Shown piece after piece: positions 1 to 13,700 of a stretch of DNA of 64,000 nucleotides (position 1 is the first letter of the stretch; every line of letters starts with the position of its first letter). Source of the stretch: Holacanthus passer. Its lineage: Eukaryota; Chordata; Actinopteri; Pomacanthidae. A model generated the notes under the pieces. It did not search any database. It was not told the origin of the DNA and saw nothing but the letters and a program-made list of their open reading frames with translations. Position numbers and translations under genes: made by a program. The DNA is taken from assembly GCA_025331565.1 (NCBI GenBank), contig JAFREQ010000157.1, positions 124,001-188,000 on the forward strand, in the 5' to 3' direction.

Positions 1-3000
1 TTAAGGTAAATTTAAAGTGCTCTCCTCCAGCTGCTGTTGACTTTCGCTGACATTGTGTGGCTGAGAGCTTTTCCTTGCTCTGCACTGCCATCTCCTGCAC
101 ATGTGACACTACAGAAGCAGAGCTGAGATATTTGCAGCAGTTGCTCTTCTCAATTGCAGCTCATGAAAGATTCATCTGAAATATAATGCCTACCATTTTG
201 GAAAATGTGAAACTTGATTCTTGCAAAATGATGTCTGGGATGAAAGTCAAACTCTCTGTCAGATTATAATTGAGGTCATGGAATAAAGCGGTTTTGCATC
301 TCTTTGTAGGTGTTTTGAGTCTCTTTGTGGTTGTTTTGCATCTCATTCTGGATGTTTTTCTGTCTCATCATGGTCTTCTTGCATTTCTTTGCACATGTTT
401 TTGCCTCTTTGCGGTTGTTTTGAGTCCTTGGTCATTTGAATCTTGTGGTTATTTTGCATCTCTTTGTAGTTGTTTTGTGTCTCTTTGTAGTCGTTTTGAG
501 TCTCTTTGGTCATTTAGAGTCTCTTTGTTATCTTTTGCATCTCTTTCATGCCGTTTTGAGTCCTTGGTCATTCAGAGTCTTTTTTTATTTTGCATCTCTT
601 TGTAGTTTCTTGAGTCTCCTTCTGGTTGTTTCGCATCTCATGATGAATGTTTTTCTGTCTTTACATTGTCTTTTGCATTTCTCTGCACAGGTTTTTGTCT
701 CTTTGTGGTTGTTTTGCTGACACTCCTCCGCACAGATATTAAACTAAACAATACGGCAATACAAAATATGGCCCCCACAGTCCCCTGCCCCCTGAGGCCT
801 CTGGGCCTGTGCCCAGTAGGCCCATTAATTTATCCATCCATGCATACATTGAAAATGCCATAAGGAAAAAAATTGTTTCACATTATCTGTGTTTATGCCT
901 TAAGCCCGGATAAAGGACAGTGAATGACAATCAACTAATGAATTTTCTTGCCTTTCCATTCATTTGTTTGACAGAGTGCTACTGATCTCTGTTGCTGATT
1001 GCACCAGACATAATTACTGTGCAGCTGTGTGTGTACGTTGTGTGTCCATATGTCGTCTCTGTGCTTCTGGACTCAGGGAACATCTGGTGTGAAGCCTCCC
1101 GGCAGCTCAACTCACAGCAAGCCTCAGCAGCAGGAGCAGCTCCCAGTCTCCTCCGTCTCACTTCCTTCCTCAGTCCGGCTCATCAGCTCCCCGGGTCTCC
1201 ATGTGTGAATGGAGAAATAATTCAACAGCAGTCCTGCGATGAAATACAAACCATCCCTGGTGCCACGGCGCCTGTAGCTCTGACCAGCTGGAACGTTCTG
1301 TAAAGGGAAAAGATGAGACCTTCAGCTTCCATGAAGATGTGCCAAAGATTTATTCCTGTTATCCAGCAGAGAGTCTTCAAGGCTCCGCGGCAGCCTGCAG
1401 AGACAAACCAGCACATTAAGAGCCAACAAAAACCAAATATCACATTTATTAAGAACTGGGATGCTGCTAGCTGAGTCTCTTTGAACCTACAGTATGTAAC
1501 ACAGGGGAACATGGAAATTGTGTTTTTTATCACAGTGAATTGCTAATTAGCTGTTTAAGTCAAACGTCTGGAACTAACAACAGTAGAACTGCCAAGAGAT
1601 GCATGTTGTTTGCATAATATATGTTCAATTAAAACACCTCTTTTCATTGTTTTTAAGAGCAGCATAATACCAAACTGAAAAAAATGTTTTCACTGACCTC
1701 TTGTGGTTGAAAGCTGAAAGTCTGTCGCAGCATGTGATCAGAGGTGGCTCTGTTGCACCTGTTGTACCTCAGCATCACTGCATCATCCAGCAAAAATGTC
1801 ATAATGTGTTTAGCTCCTCGTATGCAGGAGGCGACTGGAGGTTTGCTGGTTTGAATCTTTGGACTATAAACTGTAAAATATCCAGTGAATTAGCCAGAAA
1901 GTTGCAAGACTGAGCTGAACCTCTGAAATGTAGAACTGTTGAGACCCTTAAGTCCTGATGTTTGTCTGCATGAACTTAAACATACAACAAATGTTACCCT
2001 GCAAGATCAAGACAAAACATTTTTATTTTCATTTGCTAGTTTTCAGTCATAGTTACACAGTCCCACTGGACCTAAGAGCATAATGTGTATTGATTATATC
2101 AGATGTTGGCATCCAATCGTCTTACTGTGCATAAACCAAAAAGGAATGAAATTATCAGATACAGACGTGATCATGCTGTGACACACACAACCTTGACTGA
2201 ACTAACACTTTTTAGAGCTGCAATTCAGCATTTTTCATTTATATATGCTATGAGGAATAACCCGTGCTGATTGGTCAGCGTGTGAACAAAAACAGTGGGA
2301 GCTGCTTCACTTATTCTTCAAAAATATAAGATAAACCTTTATTCGTCCCCCAGGAATTAAAATATGAAGAGATTTCCTTTCTTTTTATTTTTTAATCTCA
2401 GAAAATAGTAGAACCTTTAATACTAACATGATTATAGCTGATGGCCAGCAGTTAAGAATCTCTCTTAGTGGACTCCCATATAATTAAGTTTGATCTTGAT
2501 GTAGATTTTCCAACCGTTCCAACTGTGCAGGGAAAGACATTTTTAATTAAAGGTAGTCTATTAAATGTTCATTCTGAACCCAGTGCTACAGCAAAATGGT
2601 TTAGACACAGTCACATGTATCTGTGTAGCTGACATGAATGTTGGTAAATGTCATATGTCACAATGAATTACTTAGTTATTGTGGGAGCAGTTACGCAGGG
2701 ACACCACTAGGGGGAGAAAAACCCAAATGAATCAGAAGGCACAGATCTGCACAAGAGCTTTAGATGCAACAGACTGATATTAACTTTGTGCCAACTGTAT
2801 TTCATTCTAAAAAAATAAAGCTAAATACATTAACACCTGGTCAATTTTGTAATGCCAGTTTCAATTTAACAGAAATGCATTTCAAAAGAGTTAATACTGT
2901 TTTTGTTTTCTGAGGTGTTCCCAGAACTGTCTAATCATCAATTATCAATATATTTATTATATTTACAATATTGCTGTATTATTCATTTATGCAATGCATT

Positions 3001-4399
3001 GTAGGAGAGTAGTCTTCATCAGCACACTCAAAAAATAATCAGATTTAGTATGTAAACGATATATTGGAGTATATATGATTTTTACCACTTATCCAGTGTG
3101 AAAACAACACTACTCCATTACGAGGTGTAACTGACACACAAATTCTCCAGAAACCACACAGTCCATTGCCCATTATGAAATTACTGATCCACTTCAAACC
3201 AAATGTTTACATTTGACAGTAAACTTGAGGAGCCAATTTGCACATCAACCATTTGTGTCTGATTTAAGTTTTTGTCACTGTGCTGCGAGTCCTTGACAAG
3301 CTTTTTAGAGATCAGCCTTTGTTTTAACTCTGCAAACAAGCTCAGGTCTATTCTGGCAGATCAGTCAGTATAAAAGCCTAGTGTCAACCAGGTTTGTTCT
3401 GCACATTTTAATACGAAAATAATTTGTAAGAATCTCAGGTGCTTGATTCGCTTCCAACTTCTCAAAGTAATTGCAACCTTAACATTGTAAACTTTGTTTT
3501 TGTAAAGAACTTTTTTGAAAAGGACCGTGCAGATGGGCCAAATGAAAAGAACTAAATATGTCTTCAAGGTTATAATGTTTGTGCAAAAAAGACTTAACTA
3601 CAGAGTGTATCTCAATACACCATCACTTACTACAGATTCAAATATATAAAAATGATAACATAATAACCGTCACAGAGGTCATATTTTTTGAAGGGCTGCA
3701 GTACTGGATGTATTATACTAGTACAAGTATTCATGCTATTGTATCCACTCTCTGGAGATAATTTAAGGGATTTATTGGAGGATGGATATTTGGCTTAAAC
3801 AATCAAGGTGTACAAGATTGACTATAAACTAAATGGAATAACACAAGTTTGATACTACTTTTTAAAAAGAATACTAAAATCTTTTGTCTTGATAACTCCA
3901 GTGTTCCTTATTCTACATACCAAACACTATATGATCTCAGACACTGACTGAAAGCATCGTCAGACTATAATTTTGTTTTGTTCCAAGGCGTGAGATAAAC
4001 ATAATGACCTTATACCATCAACATTATCACAATCTAGCAATCACTACTCTCAGTAAACTAATCAATAAACTGCTAAAATCTGCCCACTGAGGCAAATTTG
4101 CAGCATTTGAACCGACAGTTTACCTGTTTGAAGAGGTATTGTTGTCCAATCAGGGTCGAGGATTGTGGCTGTTGAGCTTGTCAGAAATTAAATCTTAAAA
4201 TCATTCAGCAGATATCATTCTTATCTTAAAACACAATGTAACTGAAGACAATCACAAAAACTAATCAATTCTGTGGCACCTTTAAAATGTGGAAGTGATG
4301 GTGCTATTCCTCACCTCTCCAACAGAGGTCGCTCTAATATCATCTCTTCCAGCTCCACTCAGAAAAGAGTCAGGCATACATAATCCAATGTTTATATTG
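1..4399. other. 3' flank or distal 3' UTR; no gene seen
   Basis: AT-rich sequence with a minisatellite near the left end and short fragments of interspersed repeats, for example the CCTTTATTCGTCCCCCAGG motif at about 2335-2356, which resembles a fish retroelement tail. Open frames here are short, lack recognisable domains and are not flanked by convincing splice sites. In other vertebrates the next gene downstream of PTPRM is some distance away. Confidence 0.6.
290..720. repeat. Degenerate 21-bp minisatellite (TTTTGCATCTCTTTGTAG type)
   Basis: Roughly twenty units of about 21 bp alternate between TTGCATCTC and TTGAGTCTC variants, each followed by TTTGTGGTTG or TTTGTAGTTG. It is strongly T and G rich on this strand. 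Array length and unit drift suggest an old, freely diverging array. Open reading frames through it are a by-product of its period being a multiple of three. Confidence 0.85.
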
Positions 4400-5277
4400 T
4401 AGATACATTTATATAATATCTTTTTTCTTTACAATGAAATTGATCTGTCACACAAGATGACCAAAAAAAGCACACGATACAGTCAATAAACCAAACCTAT
4501 AGAACCTATGATTGTCACTTACTGCGAGTCACAAAAAAAGTACATACCGTGAATAAATAATCTACAGAAATATGTACAATATGCACAACAAGAATTCAAT
4601 GGAAGTGCAAATAAAGCTTTGGATCCCTGTACAGGAAATAAGGTAAGCAGATGTAGACTGAGCCAGCTGTCCCCAACAAACAGGATGAAGCAAGAATCAT
4701 CTAGAAGTCATAAGTTTACAGGACATTTAGTAACATTTAGGCTTTGAGCTCCTGCATTTAATGACTTTTAAGAAAGAGCTGAGCAACAAACAGAAATCAG
4801 AGAGAGAATAAAATGAACACATTACATTATGTACAGTGTATCGCATTCCACGGAAAACTGGAGAGTATTTAATGCTCGTCGTCCGATGAGGATCAAGGCA
4901 ACAACCACGGGACTACAGGCGGCTGAGAGAGACAGAGGCAGAGAGAAAGAGGGATCCAGAGAGGAGGCGACTCACTCGAAAATAAAAACCTCATTGTGCT
5001 CCTGCTGGCTTCCTTAGCCGGTGCTGACAGAAACAGGTCTGCGATATTTAACACTGTACAACTCTGCTACCTTTTCCCATCTAGACCAACTGAAGACCAG
5101 GAGAAGGAGAGGAAGAAGAAGAAGAGAGCTGGTCAAAGGAGCTGCATGTATGGTTGTGTGTGCACCTCGCTCCTGTCGGGTCGGTAACACACGCACTTAG
5201 CACAATGCACACATGTGAGCTGTGGTCTTCTGCAATGTCCCAAAATTTAAGTCTCTGGTGGGTTGGGCAGCTCGGAG
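4400..5277 (-). promoter_or_regulatory. Proximal 3' UTR of ptprm (extent uncertain)
   Basis: Non-coding sequence downstream of the stop. I see no canonical AATAAA on the minus strand in the first 1.4 kb. The nearest variant signals are ATTAAA at 4868-4873 and 4757-4762; the first plain AATAAA is at 3771-3776. The true cleavage site cannot be fixed from sequence alone. The low-coordinate limit given here is arbitrary and chosen to include the motifs at 4552-4578. Confidence 0.45.
4552..4578 (-). promoter_or_regulatory. Candidate Pumilio site and AU-rich nonamer in 3' UTR
   Basis: Read on the transcript strand, TGTACATA (4571-4578) fits the Pumilio consensus UGUANAUA, and TTATTTATT (4552-4560) fits the AU-rich-element nonamer, 10 nt apart. 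Both would lie about 700 nt after the stop. They matter only if the transcript reaches this far. Confidence 0.35.
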
Positions 5278-5331
5278 TTACCCAGAGTTCAAGTACTCCA
5301 GCGCCACCTCATAGCAAAACTTGTACTGGTC
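5278..5331 (-). CDS. ptprm: ptprm exon 22: last coding exon, DQYKFCYEVALEYLNSG-stop
   Basis: 54 nt including TAA at 5278-5280. The acceptor is ttctctcctag. It encodes 17 residues ending YLNSG, the usual PTPRM C-terminus, followed by a stop in the same frame. The 3' UTR continues to lower coordinates. Confidence 0.95.
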   Translation of the reverse strand, partial: DQYKFCYEVALEYLNSG

Positions 5332-8300
5332 CTAGGAGAGAAGAAGAGATAAGAACATTGAAGAGATGTACACGGCCGGATCAACCTGCTCAGGGGCCCC
5401 GGGGACAAAAAGAACACAAGGGCCCCTATTAGGTTCAGGTTATGCTTGATCAGAGCTAGTCTGTGTTGTTCGACCACACCAAAAGGCCAAAGTGTTAAAA
5501 GTTGTTCTGAACCGTCACAGTGGAAGTGAAAAGTCTCCCATCATTGTGTTCATGTGCTGGATTATTTATCAAGCACTTTAGGAAAACGCACCATGTCAAC
5601 ACAACATCATCTGAAATAATGAAACTGCATTTTGTCAAAGGAGCCGTCTGTAAGTCAGGGTCTTAGTTAGGTAACAGAGCACGAGGCTCTTTTTATCTCT
5701 TTTGCTTAATAAAATTGTGCTAAAACATTTACATATTATGAAAGTTACAACTGATTAATCTGTAACTTCGGTGATATGTGTAAAGCTGATAATACGAATA
5801 AAGCGGGCGTTTCGGGGGCCCCATGGGGATCATGGAGACAACACTAGACATGGAGATTACTAAAAAAGCTCCTAACAAAAACACGATCAAATTACTTTGA
5901 CTTAACATTAGATAATTGAACTTTTCTAAATGTGCAGATAGCTTTTTGATATTTTTACTCTAATTTATACAACAGAGGCAACAACATTAATCAATAAGTT
6001 AAATAATCTGAACAGACTCTTGATGCAGGTGTAAAGTCAGGTAACTTATTGACCACAAGTAAGTAGAATTCATTGACTTTTAAAGGAGCAATCCATCAAT
6101 TTTACACATGAAGGTCAGTTTAATTGCGTAGAGACATTCACTCTGTCATCAGGATTACCTTAGCTTGGAAATCATACATCTATGACAGAAAGCAGGCGTT
6201 ACAAACTGGGGGCGAGGAGTTTGAAACAGGCATCGAGGGTCTAATGAAAAGATGCTCTTGGTTGGAATGTGGGAAATATGGGATTCATCATTTTTGGAGC
6301 TTGACTAGAACTCAAGATATCTTCGCCCCCTCTGGAAGTCCAACACCTTGCTAGAGTATAAATACCACCTGGTACTTTTTGAGGTAATAATAAACTCTAA
6401 TGATTATTTGCAAATGCTATTTTCATTAAATTCTGACAAAGTGTGCTCACCAGTAGGTCCACCATGTTGGGCTTATTGTTTCTTAGTGTTTTGACAGCGT
6501 GGAAAACGTCCACAGAGCGCTGGTGTTGGAGCATCTCACACACAATGCTGATGGCACAAAACGTCCCGCTGCGGCCGCCTCCGTTCCTAGAGATGTCACA
6601 AAGAAGCCACGCAAGTTAAGTTATGACAACTGCATTTAATATAGAAACGTTAGGGTTGACATAAAGCTGAGAGAGAGAGGTGAGTTTTGTGATGCAGTAA
6701 AGCTCCTCAGTCAGTAGGTGGAGATGTTTCATTTTTAATGCCAGCACTGACTGAACTTCCTGACTGTTGTGATAACTTACAGACAGTGGACCACAGTGCG
6801 TCCCTCGCCCCCGTCGTACTCCTCCTGCCACTTGTCCACCTGTCGAATCAGCTTGAGGAAGGAGCGTTTGGACATGGGCGTGTCTCTGTACATGGGCCAG
6901 CCCAGGAACTGGAACTGCTGCACCATCCGGTAGCCGTCCTGAGGCTGGAGGGGAAGGGCACACTGGTTATTCCAGGTTAACACAAACACACACCGGGGGG
7001 TGGGGTTGGGGAGTTAATCGCTGCTGTGCAAAGATGCAATCAGACTGTAAAGATGCAGGGCTGAGCTGAGCCTTGATGGCGACAAGTAGGGCAGGAGATG
7101 GATAAGGGCAGGACGAGTCACTGAAGAGATGAATGAACAGATAGACGGGTTGATGGATGAGCACAGTTACTGCTGGAGACAGATAGTTAAGATCTGAGAT
7201 CCAGACACTCTAAATCACAGTCAGACATGTCGATCAATAACACTTGTCAGTGATCATGTGTGATTAGACTGTAATACACATAACATGCAGGTGGCGCCTC
7301 TGCTGGCCAGAGGCTGTTACAACACGTTAACATGAGGAGTGATTATTGACAACTGTGGGCAGACTGTCGAGGTAAGGAGCTTAAACAGGTGACTGCAGGT
7401 GACGCTGCCACGGGTCAGGACCCTTTCTGTGTGGTGATGGCTGATTCCCAAAGTTAAAGGGTCAGTTCACCCAAAAACCTGTACTAGTATCTCGCCATGC
7501 AGATAGTTTTGGTTCTATTTGTCAGATATATGTTTCTGGCATTTCTTTCTTTACTCCAATAAAAAGGTATTGAATTTGGTTAGTGGCTCTCACATAGCTG
7601 AAATGAAATTTAACTTGTTTAACTACTTCTCTCCAGAAGCAGCCAGGGATTATTTCCAATAAAAACTCTTGACTGCAAAGTCTGTGAATTATCTAAAGCA
7701 GTGGTTCCCAACCTGGGGGTCATCTGTGACCCCACCCAAGGGAAACAAAATAAATCTGAGCAGCTGCAGGAGGATTAAAGGGATAATAAAGAAAAACATA
7801 TCTTTTACACAAATCTTCTTTTTTTTACTTGTGAAAGTGCATAAAATCATTCAAATGAAACAACCTGAGAAGGAAAAATTACTCTTTGAATGAGCTGCTC
7901 AACAATCATGTCCACACTAAGGTCTTATGATCAGGGGTCACATGTATAGTGTTGATAGATAGATAGATAGATAGATAGACTATATTATCCCAAACTGGGA
8001 ATTTCTTGAACAACAAAAGGGAATTATTCGAGAAAAGTCAGAAGAATATATATTATTCTATGTAGAAATATATTTTGAATTCTCTCCTGTTCCATCAGTC
8101 ATCATGTGACCACTGATCTAGAGACGACATCTCAAAACCTGGACTAATAAAACCAAATCTATTTATATGCCTGAATGCCACTTAGTGCAAGCGAGAAAAT
8201 GTCTTTATTTAATTCATGTGAACTGAACCTTTAAGGTGGATTCACATTCTACCCGAAAGGTGTTGAGTGACAGAAACAGCCAGAGAGTTCAACTCGCTTT

Positions 8301-10702
8301 CTACCTTTTTTACCGACGTGTGAAAATTTCTCAAGCTGTCTAAAAAGGCTTGTGACAATCGCACCTCGGCCCGATCACTGGTGCAGCGGCACAGTTAAAG
8401 AACAGACCGACTCTGCCTCTGCACAGCTTGAATGGACAGGCCGGCGTCTGAGTGGGATGTGTGAGGTGTGCAGTCACAGAATAAATTGGCTGTTGTGATC
8501 GCCACGGGGAAGGCAAACAAGTTAGAAAAGTTACAGAAAATGGGCAGCGGAGCAGAAAAACTACACGACAGCCCGATCAACAGAAATGTGGAGTCTGTTC
8601 TTTTCTCCTGAACAAACGATTTTCAGAGCCGTACCCGCGCTGCGTTGTAGATCCGAAATATTCTGCTGATGATGTCCTCCTCCAAGTCGGCGGAGACGAA
8701 CTCCACCTGGATGGGCCCGTGGCGGTGGACTCCGTTTTCTGGCCAGTACTGTGGGCACAACTAAACAAAATAGGCACGTACACACACGTACATCCACACA
8801 CAGAGAAATGCAGGTACACCAACACACACACACACACACACAGACAAAAACACACGAGAAAAACAAAGAACATGAAGGATGATTCATTAGTTTCAGAATC
8901 GAACTGACTGAAGGCAGTGACACTGATCTCAACCTCACACATAGATGTAGATCAGGTTCATGTTGGATTGCGAAGTTTGAATCGTGAGAGGGAAGAGTTC
9001 GAGAGAAAGAAGGTGATTTAATTCAACGTGAAGTGCTTTCTTTTTAAAATATGATGAATTGCTTCTTCGCCGGAGATACCAGAAAACATTTTTGATAGAG
9101 CAAACACTAAACACTCTAAGTATGAGAGCTTTCTCTTAATCAACTGACCCTTTGTTCAACAAATCAAACAGATTTCTCTAAAAACCTTGGCTAATTGTTA
9201 TCTTCTCACATTTTTTCTGTCTTAAAAGCATCTTACTTATTTTTCTGACGAAGAGAAAAATCAGAGAATCTTCTATGTGAAGAGAAAATATATTCATCAA
9301 AAGTTCATCAAAAGATGTCTGACTGATGATGAACAGTTTTGATAATAGATTAATTTATCTGTCAGAAGACTTACAATCATTTGAACTGTTTAATATGGTT
9401 ATTTATTTCAACTGCTTATCCATTTCTTTCAGCATATTCACCATTTATCCAATCAATTTAAACTAAGCTGTTTATCCAATACTTGCTAACCACAGTATTT
9501 TGATTTATCGATTACTTTCAGCTTGAACTATTTTAACTGCTTATCCATCAATTGAGATCATTGATCCCATAGCTATTCCAAATATTTATCCATTACTTTT
9601 AGCAAACTATTTAGACTTCTCCGCTCACTTGCAAACTTCCACACACTCTCAGTTCAGATGTTACAGCTGACTCAACATGTGGATAAACCTTTTTGAATAA
9701 ATCATAATTTCTATTTTTATTCTTCGTTGAGCTTCTCCAGAGACGGTTTAGGAGACTACCAGCAAGTCCTGAGTCTCTTTACTCCAATGATTCTTTAGCC
9801 CCAGAGTCACTGATGTAAATATGGACTCATTTTTAACAAGTCACATGTCGTATGAACATTGAGATACTAAAATGACCTTTCTCAGACAAACAAATCAGGA
9901 GAAAATGAACTGATCTGGCAACACAGATATCTCTTCCAAAGATGCTCTATAACAAAATTAAGCATATTAAGCAAGCAGATAAAAACAAGTGACAAAATAA
10001 ATTCAAACATTAAATCTGTACTGCATCTAGTGTTGTTTTACTTTTTTTCTTCACAACTCAATCTGCTTCCATTCGTCCACACACAACATTTCCAACACGT
10101 CTGACTGTGCCCACTTAGGAAAGTTCATACTATATCATATCATAGGCATCATCTTCTGTTATAGAGCATCTTTGGCTGCTCCAAAAATATTCTCCTGGGT
10201 ACAAACACCCCTAGTTGAGAATCACAAGTCTTTCATCAAGTAAAATGCCATCAATTGAATCTGGTTTCAGCTTTTGTTTTTACATCACAGTCCACTGAAA
10301 CTTTAAACTTCATGCAAAACAAAATATAATCCTTAGATGTAGCTTTAATTAAAAGTATTCAGAAGCAGTCCTTGATAGTGTTATTGACTGCTCTAGCAGC
10401 AATGTTGAAAAGTACAGAGGGAGAAATAAACCCCCGAGACATCATCATAACAGCCGCAAAGTCTCCCCCTATTTCCCTTCCTTAGGAAGGGAAAGAGGCG
10501 CCGCCGGCCGCACGGCACTAAATCAGACGAGCGGGAGCGTACACACACAGATGGACAGATTCTGCACCGACAGACATGCTCACACACTGAGTCACGGACA
10601 AACAAGGGAAAAAAAAAAAAACGAGGCTACCTGAGAAGAATGCAAACAACAGGCCCGAGCACACGCGTACAGATGGACGGACAAATACACACTCTTTCTC
10701 CG

Positions 10703-10736
<34 letters not shown>

Positions 10737-13700
10737 CACAAGCACATACTATACAGTCTCTGTGGCAGCAAAAGCACCACTTTCCAGCTTCCTTTGAGAG
10801 CCTGTCAAAACTTGACAAATTCAACAGATGCAAAAACAAAGACGCTGATGGAGAAGATAGTGAACCTCCACCTCCCTCGTCTCCATCTACGCCGGCAACC
10901 CTCCCTTCCCACCTGTGCTGTTTCCTTGGCTGGCTGACTGGCTGGCTACAGTGAGAATATTGAATGAAAGGCCTTTTTCTATCCAGCCAGTCAGCCAGTC
11001 AGTCAATCACCAAGGGAAAGGGGATTTGGATGGGGAGAGCAGCCTGGCTTCAGGCTTTGATCCCCGGGTGTTATGACAGAGCCTCGGGCTGAGAAATCTG
11101 GAGAGTCTCTTCCACAGGCCTCTTTCTCCATCTACCTGCGCTTTCATGGCAAGTCCTCTTCCACTCCGCAGCAGCTGCCGTATTTCAAACATATTCTGTA
11201 TACGCATGCAGTATATATGTGTTTGCCGGCACGGATACATCCTTGGGCTTTTTCCCTGGGTTCATAGTGGAAGAAAACAAAGAAAGCAATCTTTCTCAGA
11301 ATCCGGTTCCCACGCCGTCCTTTCGTAGGACTTTATTAGATACAGGCGTGTTGAAAGGAACGGTTTCATCTGTCGTCTGTTTGCGAGCGCACTTATTGCA
11401 ATATCCCTCCAGGATTATTTGGTGTATTGTGTGCATGTGTGTGTTTATGCGCACGTATCAGGTCGGGTTTACCTGGGCTGGATCCACGTCGTTGAGCATT
11501 ACTATGGATGTGCAGTGGTAGTCCAGCACCAATCTCCAGAAATCCTTCACTGTGTTTGGCAACGGGTGCTGGGTCACTATGAAGGCAGAAGGCTGCTTGT
11601 AACTCTGGAGGAAAGGGAGGAAAGAAATAGAGGAAAGATTTGAAAAACTGTCGCTAAACACACACATTGCATATTATACAGTACATAAGGTGAGAAGATA
11701 CCAATAACCATCTTGAAATGACCTCCATCCTTTGATCTGCCTCACGCTGACTGTTGCTTTCTAATGGCAATTCCATGTTCAGGGAGATTATATTAGGACT
11801 CTGCACTTTTAATGTGGTTCCTGGCTCCCAAAGATAGCCCAGTGGTGACAGAGAGGATCCTGTACCTGAAAGGTCACCTGCTCGATCCAGACAAGAGCCA
11901 AGAAGTCCATCACTGGACACGCGCTTTGTCAAGGTGTTCTTTGTCAGGTCCACTCGGAATAAATTTAACACTTGAAAATTGCTATACATTGCATTTAGGG
12001 TTCATTTTGTGATGTCCTGTGGTGCATTTGAGTTATTGTGACGGAGAACACGGCGACACACCTCAAGGTCTATTCAGCAGCTGTTGTGAAGGGTTTGATC
12101 ATATCACATGAGCTTCTTCAGGAGATGGAGTTTGCCAGTCGTCATGAAATTGATTTTGAAATGAGATGGTTTTGTCAACTGCTGTTTCCTAGGTCAAAAA
12201 GGAATGTTGAACAGGAAGGCTTTAGTAGTAGCAAACTGCTGATGAAGATCATGTGACTTTATTACGTCCTTGAAAAAAGCTACTAAATGGACCTTATTTT
12301 GTCAAATGCTGTTTCCAAGGTCAAACTCTGAACCTTTGAACCTAAAATCAACTGTTAATAGTCTGTAATACACATTTTAATGTACAGGTGTAAAAATTTA
12401 AATTCTATCAGGTAAAAACTTGAATACGAATATTTTGCTTTCAAGCCTCAAGTCCTTGATTTAATAAGTCTGGCTGCATTTATTCATCATCAATATATGT
12501 AATTTAACTTCTCCTCTTGAATAATAATTGTCTCTACTTGGCAGCACAATAAATCTCAATGAACGTCCTTTTGTTTGCTTATGCCTTCTCTTTTGTGGGT
12601 GGGTAAGAGGCATTACGCCTATTATATATTACACATCTCTTAGAAGATAAAAGTCCTTGAACTCTTGAATTAAATTTCAAATCACAAGTATCCAGATTAC
12701 AGTTCTCCGGTCAAGATATTTCCAGCACAGCTGCAATCAGAAAATACATTTTCAAGTATAAGAGGCTGAAATAACAATGTCACCACTCAGTAGCTTTAAT
12801 AGACCATGATGGTTTCAATTAACTGTCAAATGCAAAAATACCAGCTTTGACATCACTGGTTAACGTTTGACAAGAAAAGCAACATGTGGGAAAGTTTGAG
12901 CTCACACAGATCAGGGCAGCAGCAATTTCCTGCCTTGTGAGTCAACTTTAAAATTACAAGGATTCAACGATACGTAAAGGAACACCAGTGAACTGTTCTT
13001 GTCTGTGTGCCTTTGACTCTTACATCCATGAGCGCAGCGTTGATGTAATTGGAGCTCTCCCCGTCGATGGTGATCAGGAAGGGGAGGCAGCGGTCCGGAG
13101 GGAGCACGTCCATGCAGCGGTTCTTCTCGTGGTTCCTGGGCAGCAGGGCGATGCTGCAGTCTTCCACCCGCAGCGTGGGAGTCACCATGTTCAGAGTCTG
13201 TCAGGGTCGAAGCAGAATTACACGCTGTCATACCGACGCAGGAAGGTAGGCACTTGGGTCCTGAGTGTGCTAATTATCTCCCAATATGGTAATTAACAAT
13301 GCAATTCTTTAATCAGTTACATTAGCGATAGCTCTGACTCCCCTGATGCGACTGTGATGAAGCTTAGGGGGGGCGATGCATCCCATATAACTCTGATTGG
13401 TCCAAGGAGGGGTGCTGCCATTACAGATTAAAGCAAGGTGACATAGTGGCTACTGATTGGCCCAGAGGGAGACCGCGCCATTCATCAAGAGACAACATGT
13501 TTACTGTTGTTTTGAACCTATCCAGCACTTGAGATAATGCTTTATTAAGGATTTGCATACAGCTTTATTATGTTAAACTCTCCTCACCCTGAACTCCTCT
13601 TTGATGGGGCTGGAGTTGGTCTGCGGGTCCAGGCGGTTCATGTCGTAGTAGACGGAGCGGAGCTGACTGGCAGGGATGGTGGTGTCGCCACACAGACATG

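Larger units (their letters stand above)
6945..8634 (-). other. Intron 19-20 (1.7 kb)
   Basis: Holds the hAT-like element at 7699-8115 and, at about 7456-7480, the TTAAAGGGTCAGTTCACCC signature of a dispersed fish repeat; its reverse complement also appears near 43060. Otherwise unremarkable. Confidence 0.7.
8761..11472 (-). other. Intron 18-19 (2.7 kb)
   Basis: Contains (CA)n tracts at 8822-8841 and 10704-10731, a degenerate TTATCCA repeat cluster, a near-perfect palindrome and a 16-bp inverted repeat (listed separately). No coding exon seen. Confidence 0.7.

Noticed and set aside
992..1303. 103-residue plus-strand frame in the 3' flank
   Set aside because: No domain, no supporting splice sites and no similarity that I recognise; composition typical of intergenic sequence.
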